This document shows positions 1-10,000 of a DNA stretch of 64,000 nt, one piece after another (within the stretch, counting starts at the first letter, position 1; every line of letters begins with the position of its first letter). The stretch is from Streptomyces sp. SID486 (GTDB taxonomy: Bacteria > Actinomycetota > Actinomycetes > Streptomycetales > Streptomycetaceae). The stretch is taken from assembly GCF_009865385.1 (NCBI RefSeq), contig NZ_WWJT01000404.1, forward strand, positions 23,578 through 87,577, given 5' to 3'. Under the pieces are notes generated by a model. That model was not told the DNA's origin. It made no database searches and saw only the letters and a list, made by a program, of their open reading frames with translations. The translations under genes and the position numbers were made by a program.

Positions 1-1
1 C

Positions 2-127
2 CTCGCCTTCGCCGATCCGGAGACCGGCATCGCCTTCGGCTACGTCACCAACGGGTTCCGGCAGAGTGTGACGGCCGACCCGAGGGCGCAGGCGCTCGTA
101 CGGGCCGTGCGCACGGCGCTCGCCTGA
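2..127 (+). CDS. C-terminal end of a beta-lactamase-family serine hydrolase (partial)
   Basis: The window opens inside a gene. The last 41 codons read in frame to a TGA at 125-127. The fragment includes the string DPETGIAFGYVTNGF, which resembles the last conserved strand of serine beta-lactamase/esterase-like (class C, EstB-type) hydrolases, where FGYVMN-like strings are usual. The SxxK and YxN catalytic motifs would lie upstream, outside the window, so the substrate cannot be judged. The assignment rests only on this short tail. Confidence 0.5.
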   Translation, partial: LAFADPETGIAFGYVTNGFRQSVTADPRAQALVRAVRTALA

Positions 128-158
128 TCCGACGGCGGCACCCGCGCGCCGGACGGCG

Positions 159-434
159 TCACACGTGGATCGGGTGCGAGATCCGCCCGGAGTCCGCGTC
201 GATCTCCTCGTGGGCCTTGGTCAGCAGCTGCATGGCGAGTTCGTTGAGCGCCCGGGCGCCGGCGATCTCCTCGCCGACCCGGGGCTGGTTCGCGTCGACG
301 CGGTGCCTGCTGGCCCGCCCGTGCCCGCGTACCTCGGCGCCGTCGGGCAGGCGCACCATGGCCACCGCGCGGGTGTGCTGATCGTCCTCCATGAACTCCA
401 GCTCGATGTGCCATCCGACAGGGGTGTGCATCAT
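159..434 (-). CDS. DUF1876 domain-containing protein
   Basis: A 91-residue soluble protein beginning MMHTPVGWHIELEFMEDD. The pattern (hydrophobic strand, acidic turn, MVRLPDG strand, conserved R-GHGRASRHRVD segment, C-terminal helix with ALNELAMQLL) fits the actinobacterial DUF1876 family, small alpha/beta proteins of unknown role. The start is fixed by a GGAGGTGG ribosome site about 7 nt upstream of the ATG at 434. The longer upstream reading would be arginine- and proline-rich and is unlikely. It converges on the hydrolase tail to its left. No function can be given. Confidence 0.75.
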   Translation of the reverse strand: MMHTPVGWHIELEFMEDDQHTRAVAMVRLPDGAEVRGHGRASRHRVDANQPRVGEEIAGARALNELAMQLLTKAHEEIDADSGRISHPIHV

Positions 435-540
435 GACGACCACCTCCGACAATCGCTGCTTCCAGGGTGCGCCACCGCACCCCGGCCCGTCATGTCGGCA
501 CCGGGGCGGCGGTGCGGCGCCGCGCACGGCTGCGCGCGCC

Positions 541-1386
541 CTATCCGGGCCGCAGCATCAGCCCGATCCCCACGACCAGCAGGCCGGCCGCCGCGATGCG
601 GGGAGCGCCGAAGCTCTCCTTGAAGAACAGCGCGCCGATGGCGGCGCCGACGATGATGGACGACTCGCGCAGCGCGGCGACCGGGGCGAGGGCGGCACGC
701 GTCTGGGCCCACAGCACCAGGGCGTACGCGACGACGGACAGGGCGGCGCCGAGCAGGCCGACGGCCGCGTACGGGCGCAGCAGCCGTACCGTGTCGCCCC
801 GCGCGCGTACGCAGAGGAACGCGGGGATGGCGGCCCCCTGGACGGCCATGAGCCACGCGGTGTACCCGAGGGGCGTGTGGGCGGCCCGTACGCCCAGACC
901 GTCGATGACCGTGTAGGCGGCGACCGTGAGGCCGGTCGCGAGGGCCGCGCCGACGGCCGCCCAGTCGGGCCGGCTGCCGCGCACCCCCCACAGGCTGACG
1001 CCGGTCAGGCCGAGGCAGGACACGGCGATGCCGGCGCTCGCCCAGGCGCCGGGCACCTCGTGCGCGAAGACGGCCGCGAGCAGGGTGACCAGGAGCGGGG
1101 CGCTGCCGCGCGCGATGGGGTACGCCTGCCCGAAGTCGCCCAGCCGGAACGAGGTCATCAGCAGCGCGTAGTAGGCGATGTGCACGGCCGCCGAGACGAA
1201 CAGGTACGTCCAGGCGGGGCCCGCCGGGAACGCCACGAACGGTGTCGCGGCGAGCCCGATCAGCAGCCCGCCGCCGGAGATCAGGGCGAAGCCGGCGAGC
1301 TTGTCGGTGACGCGGTGCGCGAGGGCGTTCCAGCCGGCGTGGGTGACGGCGGCGAGCAGTACGGCCGCCGCGACGAGCGGTGTCAC
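541..1386 (-). CDS. EamA (DMT) family membrane transporter
   Basis: 281 residues with about ten hydrophobic segments arranged as two repeats of five, the plan of the drug/metabolite transporter superfamily (EamA/RhaT). The second repeat ends with a conserved block around residues 240-275 (RESSIIVGAAIGALFFKESF, then a final helix), typical of EamA domains. The first repeat has the matching YPIARGSAPLLVTLLAAVF block. It probably exports a small metabolite or amino acid; the substrate cannot be read from sequence. Start is GTG at 1386. The gene stands alone on the minus strand, divergent from the WXG-like set. Confidence 0.85.
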   Translation of the reverse strand: MTPLVAAAVLLAAVTHAGWNALAHRVTDKLAGFALISGGGLLIGLAATPFVAFPAGPAWTYLFVSAAVHIAYYALLMTSFRLGDFGQAYPIARGSAPLLVTLLAAVFAHEVPGAWASAGIAVSCLGLTGVSLWGVRGSRPDWAAVGAALATGLTVAAYTVIDGLGVRAAHTPLGYTAWLMAVQGAAIPAFLCVRARGDTVRLLRPYAAVGLLGAALSVVAYALVLWAQTRAALAPVAALRESSIIVGAAIGALFFKESFGAPRIAAAGLLVVGIGLMLRPG

Positions 1387-1695
1387 GCGGTCCGCTCGCG
1401 CGACACCCCGTCCGCGCGGCCGTGCGCCCGCCGCGCTTCGGCGAACCGGGGACGGGACCGGGACCTCTCGGCGTCAGTGGCGGCTGTCGTCGTCATGACG
1501 GGCACGCTACGGCATCACCCGCGCGCGCTCACGGGGTCGGCGCTCGGCACGTCCCCCGGCCCCGGGAGGCCCCGCGACTGGGCCCGGATGCCCGCCGATG
1601 ATCACACCGCTGAGATGATGACGACCTGACCATTGCCGGAACGCGGCCGAGTCACGCCCTGCCGTGCCGTCGGCCGGGCAGTCGGGGGATCACTC
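1387..1695. other. intergenic region between divergent genes
   Basis: About 309 bases between the start of the EamA gene and the GTG of the next gene. It must hold both promoters. I see no convincing gene, hairpin or strong palindrome in it. The ORFs that cross it are arginine/glycine-rich shadows. Confidence 0.5.
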
Positions 1696-2241
1696 GTGAG
1701 CGAACAAGAAGCAGTACCCGGGGACGACAAGCTCCCCGAACCGGAACAGTCGAAACTGCCGCTGTCTCCGGACGAGATCGAACGGCACGGCGTCCTGCCG
1801 GGCTTCGAAGGGCACTACACGGCGCCGGCCGCCGACAGCACCGCCGATCCGCTGGACCGGCCGCAGTTCCGTCCGCCGCCCGGGTTCATCAAGCCGCCGC
1901 AGCCTCCCGCCGGCGCGGGGGACGATCTGAAGATCGCCCCGGGCGTGCTCAAGAAGGCCGCCGGCCAGGCCGACGCCATCCGCGACGCGTTCTACAAGCC
2001 GGCCGCCTCGCTGGAGGAACCGGCCCGGAAGGCCGCGCGGGCCCTGGGGACGCTGGAGTCCGCCCTGGCGGTCCAGCTCGCCCACCGGCAGTGGGAGCGG
2101 CAGGCCGGCACGGTGACGGCATGGCTCGCCCATATCGCCGAGAGCCTGCGGTCCAGTGACGGCACCTACACCAGGACCGACGTCGCCGTGGGGCTGACGG
2201 CGAACCAGGTGCGGATCAGGTCGGCGCTGGAGGACTACTGA
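1696..2241 (+). CDS. WXG100-like helical protein, first gene of a secretion-type set
   Basis: 181 residues. The first 80 are acidic and proline-rich (KLPEPEQSKLPLSPDEIE). The last 100 form two predicted amphipathic helices (GVLKKAAGQADAIRDAFYKPA and ALAVQLAHRQWERQAGTVTAWL), the size and helical-hairpin look of ESAT-6/WXG100-type proteins, although a strict WxG turn is not evident. Start is GTG at 1696 with GGGGGA 6 nt upstream; the longer reading from 1633 lacks a ribosome site. Its TGA overlaps the ATG of the next gene (TGATG), so the two are translationally coupled. A partner role in type VII-like export is inferred from pattern and neighbours only. Confidence 0.6.
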   Translation: MSEQEAVPGDDKLPEPEQSKLPLSPDEIERHGVLPGFEGHYTAPAADSTADPLDRPQFRPPPGFIKPPQPPAGAGDDLKIAPGVLKKAAGQADAIRDAFYKPAASLEEPARKAARALGTLESALAVQLAHRQWERQAGTVTAWLAHIAESLRSSDGTYTRTDVAVGLTANQVRIRSALEDY

Positions 2242-3380
2242 TGAGCGGCACCTTCTTCGAGGACCTGCTGGCCGCGGACCTGTCGGCCCTGGACGACCTG
2301 GCGGACCGGTGGGAGGACATCCACCGCGACATCAAGGGTCTGGGCAAGCGCATGCACGACGAGGTCCTCAGCCCGCTGCGCAACAAGGGCTACTGGGAGG
2401 GCGTCGCGGCCCCGTACGCCTGGAGGATGATCGACGACATCCAGCGTCAGCTGGAGGACGCCACGAAGGTGGCGGACGCCGCGCGACGCGTGGTCGAGGA
2501 CGCGGCGGGCGATCTGAAGTCCGCCCAGAAGGACCTCAAGGACGCCGTCCGGCGGGCCGCGGAGAAGGGCCTCCACATCAACCGGGACGGCACCCTCGCC
2601 CGCGACGTCGTCGGCGGCGCCTGCAAGGCCACTCTCACCGAGGAGGAGAGCAAGACCATCGAGACGGCGCAGCAGGAGATGGCGCGGATCCTCGAACGCG
2701 GCGTCGCGGCCGATCGCAACCTGGCCTACAGCCTGGCGTCGGACGTCGGCCTCGGGCAGTGGTTCAACGACGACCCGAAGTTCACGGACATCGACTCCAC
2801 GAAGAGGATCGGGGAGGACGAGTACAGCGCGCTCGGCCTGGCCATGCGGGGAGCGGACCCCTATCCGGCGCACAGTTCGGACGACCCGTACTCGCTCGGC
2901 TGGGACTGGGTGTCCGGCGACGGGTCCCGGCACCGCGAGTACCACCAGGGTGACGAGATGACCGAGCTGATCCGGTCCAGCGAAAGCATGAAGCAGCTGC
3001 GCCTGGACACGCTCGACCAGTTCCGGGAGAAGGGCCGGCCCGAGGGCGACGTGTCGTACTCGATCTCGTCGGGCGGCAAGCTGGGCGCGCTGAAGAAGCT
3101 CGTCACCACAGACATCCCCGCGATCGCCACCGGCGACGAGGACCATCTCGGCGAGGCGTTCACGGGTTCGTACAACCTGCACTACACGGTCAAGGGCGAG
3201 GATCCCGACGGCTCCCTGGTCGTCGAGTACCAGCTGCACAACAACACGAGCAACGAGTCGTTCCTGCACTACGTCGGCTACTACGACTGGCTCGAGAAGT
3301 TCAACCGCGACAAGGGTGTCTTCTCGTCCGTGGACCAGGAGATCGTCTGGACGGAACGCATTCCGGCGAAGGGGAAGTAG
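2241..3380 (+). CDS. large WXG100/LXG-like protein, second gene of the set
   Basis: 379 residues, no signal peptide. Residues 1-110 are strongly helical and charged (LDDLADRWEDIHRDIKGLGK, then RQLEDATKVADAARRVVEDA), like the long helical hairpin at the head of LXG/WXG100 effector proteins. Residues about 110-240 are mixed. The last 140 residues look like a folded beta-rich domain ending with YDWLEKFNRDKGVFSS and no recognised toxin motif. Overlaps the previous stop codon by one base and is followed 4 bases later by a lipoprotein gene, so the three form one operon. It could be a type VII substrate or a surface protein; no ESX core gene (EccC) lies in the window. Confidence 0.6.
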   Translation: MSGTFFEDLLAADLSALDDLADRWEDIHRDIKGLGKRMHDEVLSPLRNKGYWEGVAAPYAWRMIDDIQRQLEDATKVADAARRVVEDAAGDLKSAQKDLKDAVRRAAEKGLHINRDGTLARDVVGGACKATLTEEESKTIETAQQEMARILERGVAADRNLAYSLASDVGLGQWFNDDPKFTDIDSTKRIGEDEYSALGLAMRGADPYPAHSSDDPYSLGWDWVSGDGSRHREYHQGDEMTELIRSSESMKQLRLDTLDQFREKGRPEGDVSYSISSGGKLGALKKLVTTDIPAIATGDEDHLGEAFTGSYNLHYTVKGEDPDGSLVVEYQLHNNTSNESFLHYVGYYDWLEKFNRDKGVFSSVDQEIVWTERIPAKGK

Positions 3381-3384
3381 ACAG

Positions 3385-3885
3385 GTGTCCCGAGTTCTCA
3401 TGACGGGCGGGCGTCCGCGCCTGGTGACGGCCGCCGCCGCGCTGGGCCTGCTGACTCCGCTGGCCGCCTGCTCCTCCGCGTCCACCGCCGTCGAGGCGTG
3501 CATGGCCAGGCAGGCCGAGTCCGCCACCTCCGGGGAAGTCGCCGGCACCTACCGGGGAGAGGCGCAGGCCAAGGGCGCGACGATCACTCTCAGGGCGTCG
3601 GACAGCGGCACCGGCGGGACGGTCACCGTGCACGACTGGCCGACCGGCGACTGGTACCGGAGCGAACTCGGCGACACCTTCGACGGCTCCGGCACCTGGG
3701 ACGTGGCGGGCGGTTACGGCGCCGGCGACCCGGGACAGGTCCGTCTCTCCTTCACCGCCCCGGAACTCTTCCTGCGCGGCTACACCGTCGACAGCCTGTC
3801 GATCGCCGCGGACTCCGAGCGGACGTACCTCTACGAGGACGACGACCCGGACGTCTGCCCGGCGTTCCGCCTGCGGCGCACCTGA
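3385..3885 (+). CDS. small lipoprotein, third gene of the WXG-like set
   Basis: 166 residues from GTG at 3385 (GGGGAAG 7 nt upstream, inside the end of the previous gene). The first 29 residues form a lipoprotein signal: GRPRLVTAAAALGLL core and lipobox LAAC with the lipidated cysteine at about residue 29. The mature part begins SSASTAVEACMARQAE and continues as short beta strands (GTYRGEAQAKGATITLRA, RSELGDTFDGSGTWDV). Two further cysteines, near each end of the mature domain, could form a disulfide. It is probably anchored on the outer face of the membrane. Family not recognised. Confidence 0.7.
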   Translation: MSRVLMTGGRPRLVTAAAALGLLTPLAACSSASTAVEACMARQAESATSGEVAGTYRGEAQAKGATITLRASDSGTGGTVTVHDWPTGDWYRSELGDTFDGSGTWDVAGGYGAGDPGQVRLSFTAPELFLRGYTVDSLSIAADSERTYLYEDDDPDVCPAFRLRRT

Positions 3886-3904
3886 CGGCGGGTACGGAGA
3901 AGAG

Positions 3905-3946
3905 CCGGTGAGGGTGCGGCCCCGTCCCTGCGGGCACCCTCACCGG
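3905..3946. terminator. bidirectional hairpin terminator
   Basis: Perfect inverted repeat CCGGTGAGGGTGC / GCACCCTCACCGG separated by 16 bases, lying between the convergent lipoprotein and MMPL genes. GC-rich stems without a T-tract are usual for Streptomyces terminators. Confidence 0.8.
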
Positions 3947-3970
3947 CCGTCCTGTTCCAGGCGCGGTACG

Positions 3971-6175
3971 TCAGGCGCGTACCAGCTCCTTCTCCTCGCC
4001 GACGTCGGCGAGGGTGCGCAGTCCCTCGCCCTCGACGTCCACGTTGGGCAGGGCGCGGTCCAGCCACTTCGGCAGCCACCAGGCCCGCTTGCCGAGGAGG
4101 GCGAGGACCGCCGGGACGATGGCCATGCGGACGATGAACGCGTCGAAGAAGACCGCGATCGCGAGGCCGAAGCCGATCATCTTGACCATCGACTCGCTGG
4201 ATCCGATGAAGCCGGAGAAGACGGCGATCATGATGACGGCGGCGGCGGTGACGACCCGTGCGCCGTGCCGGAAGCCGGTCACCACCGCCTGGCCGGGCTT
4301 CTCGCCGTGGACGTACGCCTCCCGCATGCGGGTGACGAGGAAGACCTCGTAGTCCATCGCGAGACCGAAGACGACGCCCACCATGAAGATCGGCATCATC
4401 GACATGACCGGGCCGGTCTCCTCGACGTTCATCAGGCCGGACAGCCAGCCCCACTGGAAGACCGCGACGACGGCGCCGAGCGCGGCGAGCACCGACAGCA
4501 GGAAGCCGAGGGCCGCCTTCAGCGGGACCAGGACCGAGCGGAAGACCACGATCAGCAGGAGGAAGGCCAGGCCGACCACCAGGGCGAGGTAGGGCAGGAG
4601 CGCGTCGTTCAGCTTCTGCGAGACGTCGATGTTCATCGCCGTGGAACCGGTGACCAGCACCTGAGAGTCGGTCTTCGCGGCGATGTCCGCGCCCTTGTCG
4701 CGGATGGCGTGCACCAGGTCCTCGGTGGTCGCCGAGGACGGCTTGGAGTCGGGGACCACCGTGATGGTCGCGGTGTCGCCGGCCTTGTTGGGCGCGGCCG
4801 GGGTGACCGTGACGACGTCCTTCAGGCCCTTGATCTCCTTGCCGACCTCGTCGAAGGCGGCCTTGGGGTCGGTGCTGCCCTTAGCGTCGACGACGACCAT
4901 CAGCGGTCCGTTGAAGCCGGGGCCGAAGCCCTCGGAGAGGAGGTCGTAGGCGCGGCGCTGGGTGGTGGAGACGGGCTGGGAGCCGTCGTCGGGCAGCCCC
5001 AGTTCCAGGGAGGTGGCCGGGAGGGCCGCCGCGCCGAGGCCGACCACGCCGAGCAGGAGGACGGCGACCGGGCGGCGGACGACGAAGCGGGCCCAGCGGG
5101 TGCCCATGTTGGGGCGGTCCGGGTTCTTCGGCGCACGGCCGCCGCCGAGCAGCTTGCTCTTCTGCCCGGCCGGCTTGACCTTGCGGCCCGCGTAGCCGAG
5201 CAGTGCCGGGATCATCGTCAGGGCGATGAGCACGGCGATGGCGACCGTGCCCGCCGCGGCGACGCCCATCTTCGTCAGCATCGGGATGTTGACGACGGAC
5301 AGGCCGACCAGGGCGATGACGACGGTCAGGCCGGCGAAGACCACGGCCGAGCCGGCGGTGCCGACGGCGCGGCCGGCGGCCTCTTCGCGCTCGCGGCCCT
5401 CGGCGAGTTCGGCGCGGTAGCGGGAGACGATGAACAGGGCGTAGTCGATGCCGACGGCGAGGCCGATCATCGTCGCCAGGGTGGAGGTGGTGGAGCCCAG
5501 GTCCAGGGCGCTGGCGAGCGCGGTGATCGAGGAGACGCCGATGCCGACGCCGATGATCGCGGTCAGCAGCGGCAGCCCGGCGGCGAGCAGGGAGCCGAAG
5601 GTGATGACGAGGACGACCGCGGCGATGGCGATGCCGATGACCTCGCTGGAGCCGGTCTCGGGTGTCGCGCTGAGCGCGTCACCGCCGACCTCGACGGTCA
5701 GCCCGGCGTCCCGCGCGTCCTGCGCGGCAGCCTTCAGGTCGTCCCGGGTGGAGTCCGCCAGCTCCATGCCGGAGACCTTGTACTTCACCGAGGCGTAGGC
5801 GATGGTGCCGTCCTTGCTGACGGCGTGCCCGGTGTAGGGGTCGGCGACGGAGGCGACCTCGGAGCCGCTTCCCAGCTCCTTGACGGTCTTCTTCACGGTC
5901 GCCTTGGCGGCGGCGTCCGTCACCTTCCCGCCGCCGGGCGCCTTGAAGACGACGCGGGCGGTGGCGCCGTCGGCGCTCATCCCGGGGAAGCGCTGTTCCA
6001 GCAGGTCGAAGGCCTTCTGGGCCTCCGTGCCCGGTATGGAGAAGGACGTGTTGCCGGCCGCCGGCGCGGAGGCGGCGCCCACCCCCGCGAGGGTGAGCAG
6101 GGCGACCCAGACGAGGGCGACGAAGTGCCGTCGCCGGAAGGCGAGTCGGCCGAGTTTGTAGAGGAACGTGGCCAC
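3971..6175 (-). CDS. MMPL/RND family transporter
   Basis: 734 residues with the duplicated plan of the MmpL branch of RND pumps: one N-terminal helix, a large extracellular loop (about residues 40-180), five helices, a second helix and loop (about 370-530), five helices. The loop of each half is followed by the family blocks (GLAVGIDYALFIVSRYR in half one, VVFGLAMDYEVFLVTRMRE in half two), which carry the transmembrane Asp-Tyr pairs that relay protons. Members export lipids, siderophores or antibiotics (ActII-3 type). It follows a TetR gene on the same strand after a gap of 105 bp, so it is probably controlled by that regulator. Substrate unknown. Confidence 0.92.
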   Translation of the reverse strand: MATFLYKLGRLAFRRRHFVALVWVALLTLAGVGAASAPAAGNTSFSIPGTEAQKAFDLLEQRFPGMSADGATARVVFKAPGGGKVTDAAAKATVKKTVKELGSGSEVASVADPYTGHAVSKDGTIAYASVKYKVSGMELADSTRDDLKAAAQDARDAGLTVEVGGDALSATPETGSSEVIGIAIAAVVLVITFGSLLAAGLPLLTAIIGVGIGVSSITALASALDLGSTTSTLATMIGLAVGIDYALFIVSRYRAELAEGREREEAAGRAVGTAGSAVVFAGLTVVIALVGLSVVNIPMLTKMGVAAAGTVAIAVLIALTMIPALLGYAGRKVKPAGQKSKLLGGGRAPKNPDRPNMGTRWARFVVRRPVAVLLLGVVGLGAAALPATSLELGLPDDGSQPVSTTQRRAYDLLSEGFGPGFNGPLMVVVDAKGSTDPKAAFDEVGKEIKGLKDVVTVTPAAPNKAGDTATITVVPDSKPSSATTEDLVHAIRDKGADIAAKTDSQVLVTGSTAMNIDVSQKLNDALLPYLALVVGLAFLLLIVVFRSVLVPLKAALGFLLSVLAALGAVVAVFQWGWLSGLMNVEETGPVMSMMPIFMVGVVFGLAMDYEVFLVTRMREAYVHGEKPGQAVVTGFRHGARVVTAAAVIMIAVFSGFIGSSESMVKMIGFGLAIAVFFDAFIVRMAIVPAVLALLGKRAWWLPKWLDRALPNVDVEGEGLRTLADVGEEKELVRA

Positions 6176-6280
6176 GGAGGCGTACTCCCGGTCAGGTCGT
6201 GGTTGCAGGGCAGGGGCGATCAGCCCGACGACGTGAGCGGTGACGTCAGGTGGAGGCTGGGTGAGGGGACTGCCAGGTGA

Positions 6281-6883
6281 TCAGTCGGTGGGGACGCCGA
6301 GGGCGGGGAGGACCACGGCGTCGATGTACGAGATGAGGAAGGCCTGGGTGGGCGGCTGGTCGTCGAGCAGTGCCCGGGTGGCGAATCCGCCGACCATCAT
6401 GTGCAGCAGGAAGTCGATCGCCGGGCAGTCCGGGCGGACCTCGCCCCGGTCGATCGCCCGTTGCAGGACCTGCCGGAACCCGCCCATCTCGGGGTCGATG
6501 AGCTGCTCCCGGAACGCTTCGCGCAGATCGTCGTTGTGGTGCATCGCCATCGCGACGCCCCGCATCAGCGCGGAGTTGCGCTCCATGGCGCAGTCGTCCT
6601 CGAGTGCCGTCAGGGCGTGCAGGTCGCCGCGGAGGGAACCGGTGTCGATGTCCTCGCCGTGGCCGGGTTTGCCGTGCCGCAGGGCCTTGACGACCAGCTG
6701 GGCCTTGCCGCCCCACTGGCGGTAGAGCGTGGCCTTGCTGGACCGGGTGCGAGCGGCCACGGCGTCCATGGTGAGGGCGTCGTAGCCGACCTCCCGGAGC
6801 AGGTCGAGCACGGCCTCGTACAGCTCGGCCTCGCGCTCGGGCGTGATCCGACTGCGGCGCGTCGCCGCGACAGCCTCGGTCAT
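6281..6883 (-). CDS. TetR/AcrR family regulator of the MMPL pump
   Basis: 200 residues. The N-terminal helix-turn-helix is clear (residues about 12-60: ELYEAVLDLLREVGYDALTM, then AARTRSSKATLYRQWGGK, the recognition helix). The rest is a helical ligand-binding domain. The ATG at 6883 has GGAAGG about 9 nt upstream; a 15-residue longer start is possible but has no such site. It is the promoter-proximal gene of a two-gene unit with the MMPL pump. A palindrome 65 bp upstream is its likely operator, so it should repress itself and the pump until a ligand binds. Confidence 0.9.
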   Translation of the reverse strand: MTEAVAATRRSRITPEREAELYEAVLDLLREVGYDALTMDAVAARTRSSKATLYRQWGGKAQLVVKALRHGKPGHGEDIDTGSLRGDLHALTALEDDCAMERNSALMRGVAMAMHHNDDLREAFREQLIDPEMGGFRQVLQRAIDRGEVRPDCPAIDFLLHMMVGGFATRALLDDQPPTQAFLISYIDAVVLPALGVPTD

Positions 6884-6947
6884 GCCCGTCACCTTCCCAC
6901 TCCGGAGCCTTCTTCTTCGTACGTCCAAGAAGATACCCCGTCCGGCA

Positions 6948-6967
6948 ACGAAACGAAACCGTTTCGT
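6948..6967. promoter_or_regulatory. candidate TetR operator
   Basis: ACGAAACGAAACCGTTTCGT: outer arms ACGAAAC/GTTTCGT, with an inner GAAAC-C-GTTTC palindrome nested in the same 20 bases. It lies about 65 bp before the TetR start and 107 bp before the tricorn gene, in the shared promoter region, so it could affect both. A-plus-T content is well above its surroundings. Confidence 0.6.
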
Positions 6968-7073
6968 ACGTGTGCTGGGTCACGAGTGTGAAGGCCCCGT
7001 AAGCCCCCGGCGCGCCCCCGCTCCCGCCGGGCCACGAGTTGCTGCGGACGTGGGCCCGGAAAAGCATGGGGAG

Positions 7074-10000
7074 GTGAGCTATCTGCGCCTTCCCCACCTC
7101 AACGGCGACCTGCTGTGCTTCGTGGCCGAGGACGACCTCTGGCTGGCCCGCCTCGACGCCCCGGACCGCGCCTGGCGGCTCACCGCCGACCGCACCAAGT
7201 CCGGTCACCCCCGCTTCTCACCGGACGGCCGCCGGATCGCCTACACGACCTGGCGCAGCCTCGTCCCCGAGATCCACCTCGTCGACGTCGACGCCGGCGG
7301 CCCCTCGCGCCAGCTGACCTACTGGGGCAGCCCCGACACCCAGGTGTGCGGCTGGACCCCGGAGGGCGACATCCTGGCCGTGGCCTCCCACGGCCAGCCC
7401 TTCTCCTACTTCACCTGGGCCTACAAGGTCCCCGTCGAGGGCGACCCGGACGGGCGGCTGCCCTGGGGCCCGGTCACCGACATCCAGGTCGCCGATCTCG
7501 ACGGCCGGCACAAGACCCTGCTGCTCACCGGCACCCCGCCGCACGAACCGGCCTCCTGGAAGCGGTACCGCGGCGGCGCGACGGGCCGGCTGTGGCTGCA
7601 CGGGGAGCGCCTCCTGCCGGACATCGGCGGCCATCTGGCCTGCCCCATGTTCGTCGACGGCCGGATCGCCTTCCTCTCCGACCACGAGGGCGTCGGCAAC
7701 CTCTACTCCTGCGCCCACGACGGCACGGACCTGCGCCGCCACAGCGACCACGACGCCTTCTACGCCCGGCACGCCTCCAGCGACGGCGAACGGGTCGTCT
7801 ACCAGTGCGCGGGCGACCTGTGGCTGGTGGACGACTTCTCCCCGGACGGCGAACCGCGCCGGCTCGACATCCGGCTCTCGGGACCGCGCACCGGCCGCCG
7901 CCCCTACCAGGTGCCGGCGGCGCAGAACGTCGACGGCATCTCGGTGGACGAGACCGGCCGGGCCAGCGCGGTCGTGGTCCGCGGCAGCCTGTACTGGCTC
8001 ACCCACCGCGACGGCCCGGCCCGCACGATCACCGACACACCCGGCGTCCGGGTCCGGCTGCCGGAGATGCTGGGCTCCGGCCAGGTCGCCTACGTCACCG
8101 ACGCCGAGGGCGCGGACGCCGTCGAGATCGCCCAGCTCCCCCGCGCCACCGGCGACCGCGCACCCCGCCGGCTGGCCTCCGGCGCCCTCGGGCGCGTGCA
8201 GGAGATGGTCTGCGACCCGCTGGGCGAACGGCTGGCCGTCGCCTCCCACGACGGCCGGCTGCTGCTGATCGACGTGACCGGAGGGGACCGGGGGGAGGAA
8301 GCGGAGAACGAAGGGGAGGAGAGGCCGGAGGGGGAGCAGCCGGAGGCGGCGGCGGTGAGCGGTGGCGGTGCCGGGACGGTGTCCGAACTGATCCGGTCCG
8401 CCAACGGCCCGGTCCGCGACCTCGCCTTCTCCCCGGACGGCTCCTGGCTGACCTGGTCGCATCCCGGCATCGGCCGCTCCCTGCGCCAGATCAAGCTGGC
8501 CCGCATCAAGGACCGGCTGATCGTGGACGTCACCAACGGCCGGTTCGAGGACGAGAACCCGGTCTTCACCCGGGACGGCCGCTACCTGGCCTTCCTCTCC
8601 TGGCGCGGCTTCGACCCCGTCTACGACGTCCACACCGGCGACCTGTCCTTCCCGCTCGGCTGCCGCCCGTACCTGGTCCCGCTCTCCTCGGCGACCCCCT
8701 CCCCCTTCGCCCTCAACCCGGAGGGCCGCCCGGCCGCCGGCGGGCTCGACCCGATGGAGGACGAGGAGACCGGCGAGGCCGGCACGGTGACCGTCGAGGT
8801 GGAGGGGCTGGCGAACCGGGTCACACCGTTCCCGGTCGTCGCCTCCAAGTACTCCGCGCTGTACCCGGTCGCGGGCGGCGGCCTGGTGTGGCTGCGCTGG
8901 CCGATCTCCGGCGCGCTGGGCGAGACCTTCGTCAACCCGGCCGACATCAGCGGCCGGCCGACCCTGGAGTACTTCAACATCTCCAAGGCGAAGAAGTCCG
9001 AACTCGTCGACCACCTGGACTGGTTCGCGGTGAGCGGCGACGGCAGCCGGCTGGTCGTGGTGGACGAGGGCGATCTGCGGGCGGTGCCCTCGAGCGAGGC
9101 CGGCGACGGCGACACGACCGTCTGGATCGACCTGCGCCGCATCCTGCACGAGGTGGACCCGCCCGCCGAGTGGCGCCAGGCGTACGACGAGGCGGGGCGC
9201 CTGATCCGCGCCTACTTCTGGGACCCGGGCATGTGCGGCATCGACTGGGACGCGGTACTGGACCAGTACCGCCCGCTGCTCCAACGGGTCGCCTCGCCGG
9301 ACGAGTTCGCCGACCTGCTCCGCGAGGTCCTCGGCGAACTCGGCACCTCGCACGCCTACGTCACCGCCGCCCGCCGCAACGAGGGGCCGGCCCACTACCA
9401 GCGCTGGCAGGGGCTCCTCGGCGCCAACCTCGTCCGCCGCGACGGCCACTGGGCGGTCAGGCGCATCCTGCCCGGAGACTCCTCCGACTCCAAGGCCCGC
9501 TCGCCGCTGGCTGGCACCGGCATCCGCGAGGGCGCCGTCCTGACCCACGTGGACGGCCGCCCGGTCGACCCGGTCACCGGCCCCTATCCGCTGCTCGCCG
9601 GCTCGGGCGGTACGACCGTGGAGCTGACCTTCACCTCCGCCGAGGGCGACTCCGGGCGGGCCCGGCGGGTCGCCGTCGTCCCGCTCGTCGACGAACGCCC
9701 CCTGCGCTACCAGGACTGGGTGGCCAAGCGGCGCCAGGTCGTACGGGAGTTGAGCGACGGCCGGTGCGGCTACCTGCACATCCCCGACATGGGCGGCTCC
9801 GGCTGGGCCCAGTTCAACCGCGACCTGCGCATGGAGGTGTCCCGGCCCGCGCTCATCGTGGACGTGCGCGGCAACGCCGGCGGGCACATCAGTGAGCTCG
9901 TCATCGAGAAGCTGGCCCGCACCATCCTGGGCTGGGACCTGACCCGGGACGCGCAGCCGGTGTCGTACACCTCGAACGCGCCCCGCGGGCCGGTGGTGGC

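Noticed and set aside
3908..6280. Plus-strand ORF of 790 codons opposite the MMPL gene
   Set aside because: Asp/Gly/Arg repeats typical of antisense frames; the opposite strand is a complete RND-type pump.
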